In this document: in pieces, positions 1-8,580 of the stretch
Position numbering within the stretch: position 1 is the first letter of the stretch
Layout: every line of letters starts with the position of its first letter
Source: Gammaproteobacteria bacterium
Lineage (GTDB): Bacteria; Pseudomonadota; Gammaproteobacteria; Pseudomonadales; Azotimanducaceae
Assembly (NCBI GenBank): GCA_028821515.1
Contig: JAPPGA010000029.1
Span: forward strand, 1-64,000
Reading direction: 5' to 3'
Length of the DNA: 64,000 bases
Notes under the pieces: generated by a model
Seen by the model: only the letters and a program-made list of their open reading frames with translations
Databases searched by the model: none
What the model was told of the DNA's origin: nothing
Made by a program: the position numbers and the translations under genes

Positions 1-23
1 ACCTGCTACAGCCGCGTGAACTA

Positions 24-758
24 ATGAAACCGTTCAAAGAGTTGTTCCATGGAAGTCGGGTGTACCATCGTCCGTTCAACGAAGCGAACGGCACGATGAC
101 TTTCGATCACGCCAGCCTGCGGGCGCGGGCACGCAGGATAGAAGCGAAGGGCGCCGACGGGTTGGGTTTGCGCGTACACAGGGCGCTGAGTTGGCTGGAT
201 GCCGCGGAGCGTTGCGGGGACGATGACGACGCCAGGTTCATATTTCTCTGGATTTCGCTCAATGCGGCGTACGCGGATGAGATCAAGCGGGAATCGACCC
301 CGGAACAGGCGATACTCAATCGCTTCCTGCAACGGCTGGTCGATCTCGACACTGACAACCTGCTTTACGAGTTGGTCTGGTTGAAATTCGCTGGCCCATT
401 TCGCGTACTACTCGATAACCGGTACGTCTATCAGCCGTTCTGGGACCATCAGAACGGCAAGATCGACGCGGATCGCTGGCGCAGAGGGTTCGAGAGCGCG
501 AAGACGGCCGCGCGCAGGGCGCTTGGCGACAGACGGCAGACGGCGACCGTGCTGGCCATCGTCCTATCCCGCCTATACACGCTACGCAACCAGTTGATGC
601 ACGGCGGCGCGACCTGGCGGAGCAGCGTGAACCGGGACCAGATTCGCGACGGCACGGCGATCCTCGCTGACCTCGTGCCGCGCGTGATCCACCTCCTGAT
701 CGTCAACCGCGAGGAGGATTGGGGTACCCCATGCTATCCGGTGGTGCGGGACGAATAG
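24..758 (+). CDS. HEPN-domain protein, probable RNase-type or abortive-infection-like
   Basis: The 244-residue protein is mostly helical. It carries RNQLMH at residues 188-193, which fits the HEPN RNase signature (R, polar residue, three residues, H), and a helical segment at about 70-90. HEPN proteins are often toxin or antiphage RNases; that role here is inferred from the motif and the nearby defence island. No clear ribosome site precedes the ATG at 24, and an in-frame ATG at 96 is an alternative. The last 40 or so codons recur, diverged, at 13270-13393, and a trace of their very end recurs near 10898. This suggests the gene was once the left neighbour of the defence island, now separated from it by the alginate operon. 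Confidence 0.6.
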   Translation: MKPFKELFHGSRVYHRPFNEANGTMTFDHASLRARARRIEAKGADGLGLRVHRALSWLDAAERCGDDDDARFIFLWISLNAAYADEIKRESTPEQAILNRFLQRLVDLDTDNLLYELVWLKFAGPFRVLLDNRYVYQPFWDHQNGKIDADRWRRGFESAKTAARRALGDRRQTATVLAIVLSRLYTLRNQLMHGGATWRSSVNRDQIRDGTAILADLVPRVIHLLIVNREEDWGTPCYPVVRDE

Positions 759-820
759 CTGTTCGGGGACTGCCACTTCGGTCCGGGTGGTCGGCGCTTG
801 AGTTCGAGTGGACTGTACCA

Positions 821-835
821 ATAGGTATTACCAAT
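821..835. promoter_or_regulatory. Weak candidate FCD-regulator operator
   Basis: The inverted repeat ATaGGTaTtACCaAT lies about 140 bases before the TonB receptor start. Its GGT-N3-ACC core resembles the sites bound by FCD-type GntR regulators such as UxuR and ExuR. A better-matching site lies at 926-946, so this may be a second operator. The match is short and could be chance. Confidence 0.3.
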
Positions 836-925
836 AATCCAAACAAATGGATAGCAACTGGTTGACACTACTACTTGCTGGTGGCAGTGTTGAGGTCTTG
901 TAGACCACATGCAGCACAGTTCCAT

Positions 926-946
926 CAAATTGGAATTACCGATTTG
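926..946. promoter_or_regulatory. Candidate FCD (UxuR/ExuR-like) operator for the alginate operon
   Basis: A 21-base inverted repeat has outer arms CAAAT and ATTTG, inner GG and CC, and an AT-rich centre. It is close to the known UxuR/ExuR operator (AAATTGG..CCAATTT). It ends 29 bases before the TonB receptor ATG at 976, so a bound regulator would block transcription. The FCD-type regulator encoded at 4194-4937 in the same operon is the natural candidate to bind it. This is inferred from pattern and position. Confidence 0.5.
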
Positions 947-975
947 CATTACGCAACACCCAAAGGGGGTCCGAC

Positions 976-3900
976 ATGCGTACCACTACTGCTTTTGCCT
1001 CTCTGCGTTCGTCATGGCTGCTCGTGCTATGTGCGCCAATATTGCTGCCCCCAACCGCGGCCCTCGCCCAGCAGGAGGACGACGGTGCCGACCTCATTGA
1101 GGAGATCGTCGTCACAGGCACGCGGCGCACGATCCAGGACTCGATCCAGCTCAAGCGGAATTCGGTCGAGATCGTCGACGGGCTGAATGCCGACGAGATC
1201 GGCGCGCTGCCGGCCCTGTCCATCGGTGAAGCGCTGGAGACTGTCACCGGCGCGGCGACGCACCGCGAGAACGGCGGCGCGACCGAGGTTGCCATTCGTG
1301 GATTGGGGCCTTACCTCGGCACCACCACCGTCAATGTCAGAGAGTCGACCAACGGGAGCGGCAACCGCGCGGTCAACTTCAGCATCTTCCCTTCCGAATT
1401 GTTCAATTCCATTGCCATTCACAAGACGCAGTCGGCGAGCTACATTGAAGGCGCCGTCAGCGGCCAGGTTCAGCTGACGACCAGGCGACCGATCGAGTAT
1501 GGCGACCAGCGCGCGCAATTCAGCCTCAAGGGCTCGGCGCATCCCGACGACTCCAATATCGATGGCCAGAGCATGGGTCACCGCACGACTGCCAGCTATA
1601 TCAATTCATGGGAAACCGAGGGGTTGGGCAATATTGGCGTATCCTTCGGCGCCCAGCTGCGCGACGACTCGAACCCCGAGGCGGAAGCGACGCACACCAC
1701 GGGAGGCGGGCGGTTCGAAGCTTGTGTGCTGGAATCATTCGACTCCACGGCGCAGCCGCTTGACACATCCGGTCGATGCGACGAAAACGGCAGCGATCCC
1801 GACCTGAGCAACGATCAACTTCAGGACCTCATCGACTCCGGCCCCAATTACAACGGCGTCGCGGACATTCCGTTTGCCTATATTCCCCGTGATCGCCAAT
1901 TCCGCCGGAATACGACGGACGATGACCGTCAGGCGTTTTTCGGAGCGATCCAGTGGCAGCCCAGTGACCGTTTGGAATTCATGGTGGATTTCCAGCAGTC
2001 CGAGCGGGATCAGAAGGAGCTCCGCCAGGATCTTCAGTTCGGAGGAACCCAAAACAACCTGCGGGACGTCGTTTCCGACCCGCATACAGGCCTTCTGCAG
2101 AGTTTCGTCGCGGATACCGATATCCGGTCCAAGACAACGGACTTCGTACGCTTCGAAGAGTACGAAGGCGCTGGCCTGAACGTTGCCTGGCAAGCCACGG
2201 ATAACCTGGAAGTTTCATTCGATGCGGCGTTTGCGGACACCAGGCGTACCGAGACGGATGTGGAGATTCGACTGGCTGCGAACGAGGTATTGGTCACGGA
2301 TCCAGACGACATATCCAATAGGGAAGAGTTCTGGGTCAGGTTCGATGTGAATGCGTCCGGCACGGATGGGCTTACATTGCCGACGGTTCTCAGCACGGAC
2401 GGCAGCAGTTCGCGCGATCCCGCTTCGCTCCTGGATTTCGACATTAACGATCCCCGCTACTTTACCGCCAAGGATCGCGTGCAGGTTCGAGCCAGGCAGC
2501 AGATTCGCGAACACACGATCGATGCCTTGAGGCTGGATCTGTCCTGGTACACCGAGCTGGGTATTGTCAACAACATCCAGGGCGGCGTACGCCTTTCGTC
2601 GCTTGAGTATCGGACCTTCGGTGGCAATCGCAGCCGTGCTGGCATTAATCGATGGGACGATGAGGATCTTGACGGCGTCCCCCACGGGAGTAACAACACG
2701 CCTGAGATCCGCGCGGCCGTCTTCAATGCCGCCAACAATTGCGGACAGTCCAGTTTTCCGGAGCCTGATTTCCTGTCAGAGTCCAGAGGCGGCCGCGATC
2801 TCATCACGTTTGCGCACGGCATCGGCACCGGCACGGGATGGGCGACATTCGATCACGGCTGTTTGCTCGATGAACTGCTCGTAAACTACGGCGGCAGATC
2901 CGCAATTCGCTACGAGAATGGAATCGAGACCAACAGTATCGACTTGACCGAAGATGTGACGGCTTTCTACTTGCAGGCCAATTACGAATCCTTGGTGTCC
3001 GACAGGCCGGTTCGAGGCAACTTCGGTGTGCGTGTTGTGCAAACGGACGTCGAATCGATCGGCTACCGGACCCCGCTCACCGTCATACAGGAAGAGGGCC
3101 TTTATTTTGTTGAGCAAGTATCGGGCGCCGAATACGAAAGCGTGTCGCAAACCAATAGCTATACGGAAATCTTGCCCAGCCTGACCTTCATCATGGATTT
3201 CAATGAAGATTGGGTCTTCCGAGCCGGAGTATTCAAGGGCATTTCGCGTCCGGATCCCCACTCCTACGGCAATAGCCGCTCCATCAATACCAACGACTCC
3301 GATGATCCGGACTCCGGCTATGCCAGCCTGGAAGAAGCGGTGCATGGCATCAGCTCGCCGGGCAACCCGAAATTGCAGGCTTTGCCGTCCTGGAATGTCG
3401 ATGTTGGTGTGGAATGGTATGCCAACGAAGATACGTTGTTGGCGGCCGGTGTCTACTGGAAACGGTTCCAGGGTGCTTTCGAGAACGCCTACCAGCCGGA
3501 AGACATCCTGATTGACGGAAATGTAGTGACCGGCTCCGTGAGAACCACACAGGTTTCCGACAACAAGAGCAACCTCAATGGAATAGAAATCACCGCGACA
3601 CATTCGTTCGACTATCTGCCCGGATTTTTGGGCGGCTTCGGTGGGAAGTTCAGCTACAACTATGCGGATTCCGATTTTGAATTTGAGGACGGACACGGCG
3701 GTGACGGGATTGCATTCGATGCCGCCGGCAATCCGATTCCGCGCCTGGGCCTGTTGCCGCCGGCCGGGTTGTGGGGGCTATCGCGTCATACGGCCGCAAC
3801 GCAGATTTACTGGCAGAATGATCGCATCAATGTACAGGTGATCTACAAGGCGCGCTCCCGGTACTTCCAGGGCTTCGGCCGCGATACGACCGCCCGCGTT

Positions 3901-4092
3901 CGATACGTGGCCGACTACGATACGCTCGACCTTCGCTTGCGCGTCGACGTCACCGACAATGTTGAACTGTCGCTGGAGGGCATTAACTTGCTCAGCGAGC
4001 CGCGTATGGATTACCGCGCGTTGGTGGGCCAGGTTGTCCAAACCCTGGAGTATGGTCCGCGAGTATTCGCCGGCGTCAGAGCGCGGTTCTAG
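976..4092 (+). CDS. TonB-dependent outer-membrane receptor, probably for alginate oligosaccharides
   Basis: The 1038-residue protein starts with a signal peptide ending near ALAQ (about residue 32). A TonB-box-like stretch EEIVVTGTRR follows, then a plug domain (roughly 50-170) and a long beta-barrel ending in Phe, as expected for outer-membrane insertion. Length and the opening motif fit the large TonB receptors of marine Proteobacteria that import carbohydrate oligomers. A purine-rich ribosome site (AAAGGGGG) precedes the ATG. The next genes encode an FCD regulator, two alginate lyases and an MFS transporter, so alginate oligomers are the likely cargo. Substrate is inferred from context, not from the receptor sequence. 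Confidence 0.88.
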   Translation: MRTTTAFASLRSSWLLVLCAPILLPPTAALAQQEDDGADLIEEIVVTGTRRTIQDSIQLKRNSVEIVDGLNADEIGALPALSIGEALETVTGAATHRENGGATEVAIRGLGPYLGTTTVNVRESTNGSGNRAVNFSIFPSELFNSIAIHKTQSASYIEGAVSGQVQLTTRRPIEYGDQRAQFSLKGSAHPDDSNIDGQSMGHRTTASYINSWETEGLGNIGVSFGAQLRDDSNPEAEATHTTGGGRFEACVLESFDSTAQPLDTSGRCDENGSDPDLSNDQLQDLIDSGPNYNGVADIPFAYIPRDRQFRRNTTDDDRQAFFGAIQWQPSDRLEFMVDFQQSERDQKELRQDLQFGGTQNNLRDVVSDPHTGLLQSFVADTDIRSKTTDFVRFEEYEGAGLNVAWQATDNLEVSFDAAFADTRRTETDVEIRLAANEVLVTDPDDISNREEFWVRFDVNASGTDGLTLPTVLSTDGSSSRDPASLLDFDINDPRYFTAKDRVQVRARQQIREHTIDALRLDLSWYTELGIVNNIQGGVRLSSLEYRTFGGNRSRAGINRWDDEDLDGVPHGSNNTPEIRAAVFNAANNCGQSSFPEPDFLSESRGGRDLITFAHGIGTGTGWATFDHGCLLDELLVNYGGRSAIRYENGIETNSIDLTEDVTAFYLQANYESLVSDRPVRGNFGVRVVQTDVESIGYRTPLTVIQEEGLYFVEQVSGAEYESVSQTNSYTEILPSLTFIMDFNEDWVFRAGVFKGISRPDPHSYGNSRSINTNDSDDPDSGYASLEEAVHGISSPGNPKLQALPSWNVDVGVEWYANEDTLLAAGVYWKRFQGAFENAYQPEDILIDGNVVTGSVRTTQVSDNKSNLNGIEITATHSFDYLPGFLGGFGGKFSYNYADSDFEFEDGHGGDGIAFDAAGNPIPRLGLLPPAGLWGLSRHTAATQIYWQNDRINVQVIYKARSRYFQGFGRDTTARVRYVADYDTLDLRLRVDVTDNVELSLEGINLLSEPRMDYRALVGQVVQTLEYGPRVFAGVRARF

Positions 4093-4107
4093 TTCATGCC
4101 CGAGGCT

Positions 4108-4134
4108 GCGGGCGGCCCTCTCCGGGCTGCCCGC
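4108..4134 (+). terminator. GC-rich hairpin after the receptor gene, possible attenuator
   Basis: GCGGGC and GCCCGC form a six-base-pair stem around a GC-rich loop, 15 bases after the receptor stop codon. There is no T-run, so this is not a classical terminator. It could lower expression of the distal genes relative to the receptor or protect the receptor mRNA. Low confidence. Confidence 0.22.
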
Positions 4135-4193
4135 GACCATCGGCGGATCATTGCCCGGATCAGCAACCCACGGGCCTTTGCGAGAAGCGATCA

Positions 4194-4937
4194 ATGACAG
4201 GTAAGCGACTTTATCACTCGGTGGCCGACCGGATCCTCACCATGATCGATGACGGCACGTTCCCGCCCGGCAGCCGACTGCCGGGCGAGCGGGAACTCGC
4301 CGACCAACTCAACGTCAGCCGGGTCACGGTGCGGGAGGCCGAGATCTTCCTGCAGGCGCGCGGCATCATCCAGGTCAGGACGGGTTCCGGCGCCTATGTG
4401 CTGGACCCGTCGAAGCACAATGAGAGCCTGTCGAGCGTCAGCGCCTTCGAGTTGACCGAGGCCCGCACGCTGTTCGAATCGGAGGCGGCCGCCTTGGCGG
4501 CGCGGGACATCAGCGACGAGACGTTGAGCCGCCTTGAGGGGTATCTCAAGAAGATCGCAGGCAACGGCGCGGACGCCGAGCGCGAGGCCGAATTGGCGGA
4601 TCGGGACTTTCACCTGACAATCGCATCGGCCAGCGGCAACGCCGCGGTGTGCCATGTCGTGGAGATGCTGTGGCGGATTCGCATGGAGTCGAAACCGGTG
4701 CGCCGGGTATACGACTCGGTGTGTCATCACGACTCCGAGGCGCGGGAGGCCGAGCACCGGGAGATTCTCGACGCGCTGCGCGCGCGGGACCCCGCGGCGA
4801 CCCGCATCGCAATGCGCGAGCATTTCCGGCGCCTGATCGAGGCGATGCTGGACGTCACCGAAGAACAGGCGCTGGAGGAGCTTCGACGGAAGGCGACCGA
4901 GAGCCGCGAACGGTTCCTCACCAGCTTTCAGCTTTGA
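4194..4937 (+). CDS. GntR-family transcriptional regulator, FCD subfamily
   Basis: The 247-residue protein has an N-terminal winged helix (PGSRLPGERELADQLNVSR, about residues 26-44) and a C-terminal FCD helical domain. The FCD metal or ligand ligands are visible as DRDFH and a later EHREIL segment. FCD regulators such as UxuR, ExuR and KdgR-like proteins sense uronates and their breakdown products. Here the probable signal is alginate-derived 2-keto-3-deoxy sugar, and the probable targets are the inverted repeats at 821-835 and 926-946. It sits between the receptor and the PL6 lyase genes on the same strand. A repressor role is inferred. Confidence 0.85.
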   Translation: MTGKRLYHSVADRILTMIDDGTFPPGSRLPGERELADQLNVSRVTVREAEIFLQARGIIQVRTGSGAYVLDPSKHNESLSSVSAFELTEARTLFESEAAALAARDISDETLSRLEGYLKKIAGNGADAEREAELADRDFHLTIASASGNAAVCHVVEMLWRIRMESKPVRRVYDSVCHHDSEAREAEHREILDALRARDPAATRIAMREHFRRLIEAMLDVTEEQALEELRRKATESRERFLTSFQL

Positions 4938-4984
4938 TTTCAGGCGCCCGCACGGGACAACCCACGTCAAGGAATGGGGATTTG

Positions 4985-7180
4985 ATGATACGAATCGCGC
5001 TGGCCGCGCTGACCTTCGTTCTGAGCCACGCAGGGCTTGCCGAGACGCTGCTTGTCGGTTCCCAGGACGAGTTCGAGGACGCCGTCGACAACCTCAAGCC
5101 CGGCGATACGATCATGCTGGCCAACGGCGCATGGCGTGATTTCGAAATCCTCTTCACCGGGTTCGGCACAGCCGAACAACCGATCACGCTGACGGCCGAA
5201 ACCAGGGGCGAGGTCTTCATCACCGGTCAGTCCAACCTGCGCATGGCTGGAAAGTATCTGGTCGTATCCGGACTGATCTTCAGGGACGGCCATACACCCA
5301 CCAACACGGTGATCTCCTTCCGCCGCACCCGCGGCGACCCGGCCTACCACTCGCGCGTGACCGAAACCGTCATCGACCGGTTCAATAACCCGGAGCGTCA
5401 CGAGACCGATTTCTGGGTGATGATGTACGGCAGGCACAACCGCTTCGATCACAACCACCTGGTTGGGAAAAGCAATGCGGGCGTCACCATGGCGGTACGG
5501 CTCGACGGCGAGGAAAGCCGGGAGAACCATCACCGCATCGACCACAACTATTTTGGTCCCCGGCCGATCCTCGGCGCCAACGGCGGCGAGACCCTTCGGA
5601 TCGGGACCAGCCATCACTCACGGACCGACTCTTTCACGGTGGTCGAGAACAACTATTTCGACCGGTGCAACGGCGAGCTTGAGGTCATCTCGAACAAATC
5701 CGGCGGCAACACGTTTCGAGGCAACCTTTTTTTCGAATCGCGCGGCACGCTGACGCTGCGCCACGGCAACGGCACCGTGGTGGAGAACAACGTGTTTCTG
5801 GGCAACCGCGCGGACCACACCGGCGGCATCCGCGTCATCAACGCCGACCAGGTGGTGCGCAACAATTACATGCACGGGCTGACCGGCCATCGTTTCGGCG
5901 GCGCGCTGGTGGTCATGAACGGCGTGCCGAACTCGCCGCTCAACCGCTACGACCCGGTCGTCAATGCCGTCATCGAGAACAACTCGATCATCGACAGCGA
6001 CCATGTGGAGCTTGGCGCGGGCAGCGACGAAGAGCGTTCGGCGACGCCCACCGACAGCGTGTTCGGATCGAACCTGATCTTCAACGAAGACGGGCGGAAC
6101 ATCGTTGCCGTCCACGACGATGTCGGCGGCATCGAGTTTCGGGGCAACGCAACCAACAACGTGGATGAACCGGCGCTGACAGAGGGTTTCGTCAACGCCT
6201 CGCTTGAGCTGGTGGCGGCCGACAACAGGCTGCTGTATCCGGCGGACGGGCAATTCGCGGATGTGGGTGCGAGCCGGGAGCTCAAGGTGCTTGACCCGGA
6301 GAGCACGGGCGTATCCTGGTATCCGAAGGCCGGCTCCGGGATGCGCTTCGATACCGGCGAGACGATCTTCATCGGTGCCGGTGAGGATGCGATCTTCGAC
6401 GCGGCGGCCGGCGCTGGCGCTGGCGACGTCATCATGCTTGCGCCGGGCGGATACCTCCTGACGAAAACCATCGTCGTCGACCGGCCTCTGACGATCCGGG
6501 CAGCCCCGGGGACGGCGAGCATCGAATTCGAGCGCACCGCGCTGTTCGAGATCGCCGACGGCGGCAGCCTGAAATTGAGCGGCCTGACGATTTCAGGCCG
6601 GGCCGCGCCGGACGTTGCGGGCAACTCGGCCATCCGCACGCACCGCTACTCGATGCTGGGCAACTACGCCCTGGTCGTGGAGGACTCGACGATACAGGAT
6701 CTCAATACCAACCATTCGTTCAATTTCCTGTCCGTCGCCAGACATACGTTTGCCGACCGCATTGAAATCGCCAATTCCGTCTTTCGAAACATCACCGGAC
6801 ACGTCCTGTCCCTGGCGCAGGAAACCGACGATCTCGGCCTCTACAACGGCGAGTACGTTTCCATGGTCGGGTCAACATTCCAGAACATTGAGGGGGCGGT
6901 GGCGGACATCTACCGGGGCGGCACCGACGAGAGCACCTTCGGGCCGCATTTCGAACTGCGCGCGTCCTCGCTCGACTCGGTGGGCAAGGGTTCCCGCAAC
7001 AAGTCCGCCGCCTCCATCCGGCTGCTGGGGGTGCAGGCGACCGACATATTCGACAATGTCGTTGCCGACAGTCGGCCGGTCCGCGTGATCCACACCGTCG
7101 GCGATCCCGTAACCCGGTTGGGGGACAACCGGCTTGAGAGGACGCCCGAACCGATCGTCCGGGAATTCGGCGGGCAATAG
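4985..7180 (+). CDS. Polysaccharide lyase family 6 alginate lyase
   Basis: The protein has 731 residues from the ATG at 4985, which gives a clear signal peptide (MIRIALAALTF..GLAE); the longer open frame from 4649 only overlaps the preceding regulator gene. It is a right-handed beta-helix of the chondroitinase-B/alginate lyase class. The PL6 hallmarks NGGETLRIGTS, ISNKSGGN (Lys238) and LTLRHGN (Arg259) are present. Lys and Arg are 21 residues apart, as for the catalytic pair of AlyGC-type enzymes. Two beta-helix domains are likely (about 20-460 and 465-731). It would cleave alginate by beta-elimination in the periplasm or outside the cell. Confidence 0.9.
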   Translation: MIRIALAALTFVLSHAGLAETLLVGSQDEFEDAVDNLKPGDTIMLANGAWRDFEILFTGFGTAEQPITLTAETRGEVFITGQSNLRMAGKYLVVSGLIFRDGHTPTNTVISFRRTRGDPAYHSRVTETVIDRFNNPERHETDFWVMMYGRHNRFDHNHLVGKSNAGVTMAVRLDGEESRENHHRIDHNYFGPRPILGANGGETLRIGTSHHSRTDSFTVVENNYFDRCNGELEVISNKSGGNTFRGNLFFESRGTLTLRHGNGTVVENNVFLGNRADHTGGIRVINADQVVRNNYMHGLTGHRFGGALVVMNGVPNSPLNRYDPVVNAVIENNSIIDSDHVELGAGSDEERSATPTDSVFGSNLIFNEDGRNIVAVHDDVGGIEFRGNATNNVDEPALTEGFVNASLELVAADNRLLYPADGQFADVGASRELKVLDPESTGVSWYPKAGSGMRFDTGETIFIGAGEDAIFDAAAGAGAGDVIMLAPGGYLLTKTIVVDRPLTIRAAPGTASIEFERTALFEIADGGSLKLSGLTISGRAAPDVAGNSAIRTHRYSMLGNYALVVEDSTIQDLNTNHSFNFLSVARHTFADRIEIANSVFRNITGHVLSLAQETDDLGLYNGEYVSMVGSTFQNIEGAVADIYRGGTDESTFGPHFELRASSLDSVGKGSRNKSAASIRLLGVQATDIFDNVVADSRPVRVIHTVGDPVTRLGDNRLERTPEPIVREFGGQ

Positions 7181-7295
7181 ATGTCCCGAGGGCCGGCAAG
7201 CGATACGAAACTTCCGGTGCCGGGCTGCCGTCCACCGGCGACCATCGCGATGTCCGCCGAACAGCAGGGAAGCAAAGCGAAGGAGTAAGGCAACC

Positions 7296-8567
7296 ATGTT
7301 CCGAGGCTACTTGAGATGGGTGGTGGTCACCCTCGTGGCGATCGCCACGGTGATCAACTATGTTGACCGCAACGCGCTGGCCATCATGTGGGTCGAGATC
7401 GGCCCGGAACTGGGCATGGACGAATTCGACTACGCCCGGCTGGTCATGGTCTTCATGGTGGGCTACGCCATCGGTCAGGCCCTGTTCGGCAAGATATTCG
7501 ACATGATCGGCACGCGGCTGGGATTCGTGCTCGCCATCGTCATCTGGTCCGTGGCCATCATGCTGCATGCCGTCACGCGCACCTTCGCCTCGCTCGCGGC
7601 GATGCGCTTCACCCTGGCCTTCGGCGAAGCCGGCAACTGGCCCGGCGCGACCAAGAGCAACGCCGAGTGGTTCCCCATCCGGGAACGCGCCCTCGCCCAA
7701 GGCATATTCAATTCCGGCGCGTCCCTCGGCGCCGTCATTTCGGCACCCGCCATCGCGCTTCTGTACCTGCAGTTCGGCTGGAAGGCCACTTTCGTCATCA
7801 TCGGCGTCTTCGGGTTCCTGTGGCTCGTTCCCTGGTTGCTCATATTCAAAGCCCCGCCGGATCGTCACCCGTGGCTTTCCGCGGAAGAACGCGAGTACAT
7901 CCTCACGGGCCAGCGGGACGAAAGCGCGTCCGCAGACGAGGAACAGGTCGCGCCCGGCTGGTTCGAAATGCTGCGCTATCGGCAGAGCTGGTCCGTGGTC
8001 GCATCGAGGTTCTTCCTGGATCCCGTCTGGTGGCTGTTCGTCAGTTGGCTACCCATTTACCTCGCTGCGACATTCGGTTTCGACATCAAGCAGATCGGGT
8101 TTTCCGCCTGGGTTCCCTATGTCGGCGCCGCGGCCGGCGCGATTTTCGGCGGCTGGCTGGCCCGTTTCCTGCTTGAACGGGGCCGAACTGTCAATTTTGC
8201 GCGCAAACTGACCATCACTCTGGGCGGGATCATCATGCTGCCGGCGCTGCTCCTGACAGCGGTCGCATCCACGCCTCTGTCGGCGATACTCCTCATCGCG
8301 GTCATCCTGTTCGGGTTTCAGACTGCGATCGGCAACATCCAGACGCTGCCGAGCGACTACTTCTCCGGGAAGTCGGTCGGTTCGCTAGCCGGCGTCGGCG
8401 GCGCGGCAGCCGTCGCTGGCGTGCTGATCACCACCGAGCTCATCCCGCGGATCACCGAGGCATCTTTCGCGCCCGCCTTCATTCTGGGTGCGGCGCTGGT
8501 GCCGCTTGCGATCCTTTCGGTATGGATATTCGGCGGCCGGATTCGACCGCTGACCACCGAGAACTGA
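7296..8567 (+). CDS. MFS transporter, hexuronate/anion:cation symporter (ACS) type
   Basis: The 423-residue protein has about twelve hydrophobic segments. It carries the ExuT/GudP-like N-terminal pattern VINYVDRNALAI and GEAGNWPGATKSNAEWFP. The ATG at 7296 has a good ribosome site (AAGGAG) eleven bases upstream; the frame open from 7134 is not needed. ACS-type carriers import hexuronates, and DEH or mannuronate/guluronate is likely here because both neighbours are alginate lyases. It would act in the inner membrane, feeding a DEH-reductase/KDG pathway that is not encoded in this window. Confidence 0.88.
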   Translation: MFRGYLRWVVVTLVAIATVINYVDRNALAIMWVEIGPELGMDEFDYARLVMVFMVGYAIGQALFGKIFDMIGTRLGFVLAIVIWSVAIMLHAVTRTFASLAAMRFTLAFGEAGNWPGATKSNAEWFPIRERALAQGIFNSGASLGAVISAPAIALLYLQFGWKATFVIIGVFGFLWLVPWLLIFKAPPDRHPWLSAEEREYILTGQRDESASADEEQVAPGWFEMLRYRQSWSVVASRFFLDPVWWLFVSWLPIYLAATFGFDIKQIGFSAWVPYVGAAAGAIFGGWLARFLLERGRTVNFARKLTITLGGIIMLPALLLTAVASTPLSAILLIAVILFGFQTAIGNIQTLPSDYFSGKSVGSLAGVGGAAAVAGVLITTELIPRITEASFAPAFILGAALVPLAILSVWIFGGRIRPLTTEN

Positions 8568-8580
8568 TGCACTAAACGGA

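Noticed and set aside
862-890. A sigma-70 promoter with TTGACA at 862-867
   Set aside because: The -35 is perfect but no acceptable -10 box lies at 16-18 bases; kept only as a thought.
4649-4984. The 112-codon extension of the PL6 lyase frame
   Set aside because: It overlaps the FCD regulator and would bury the signal peptide; the ATG at 4985 fits better.
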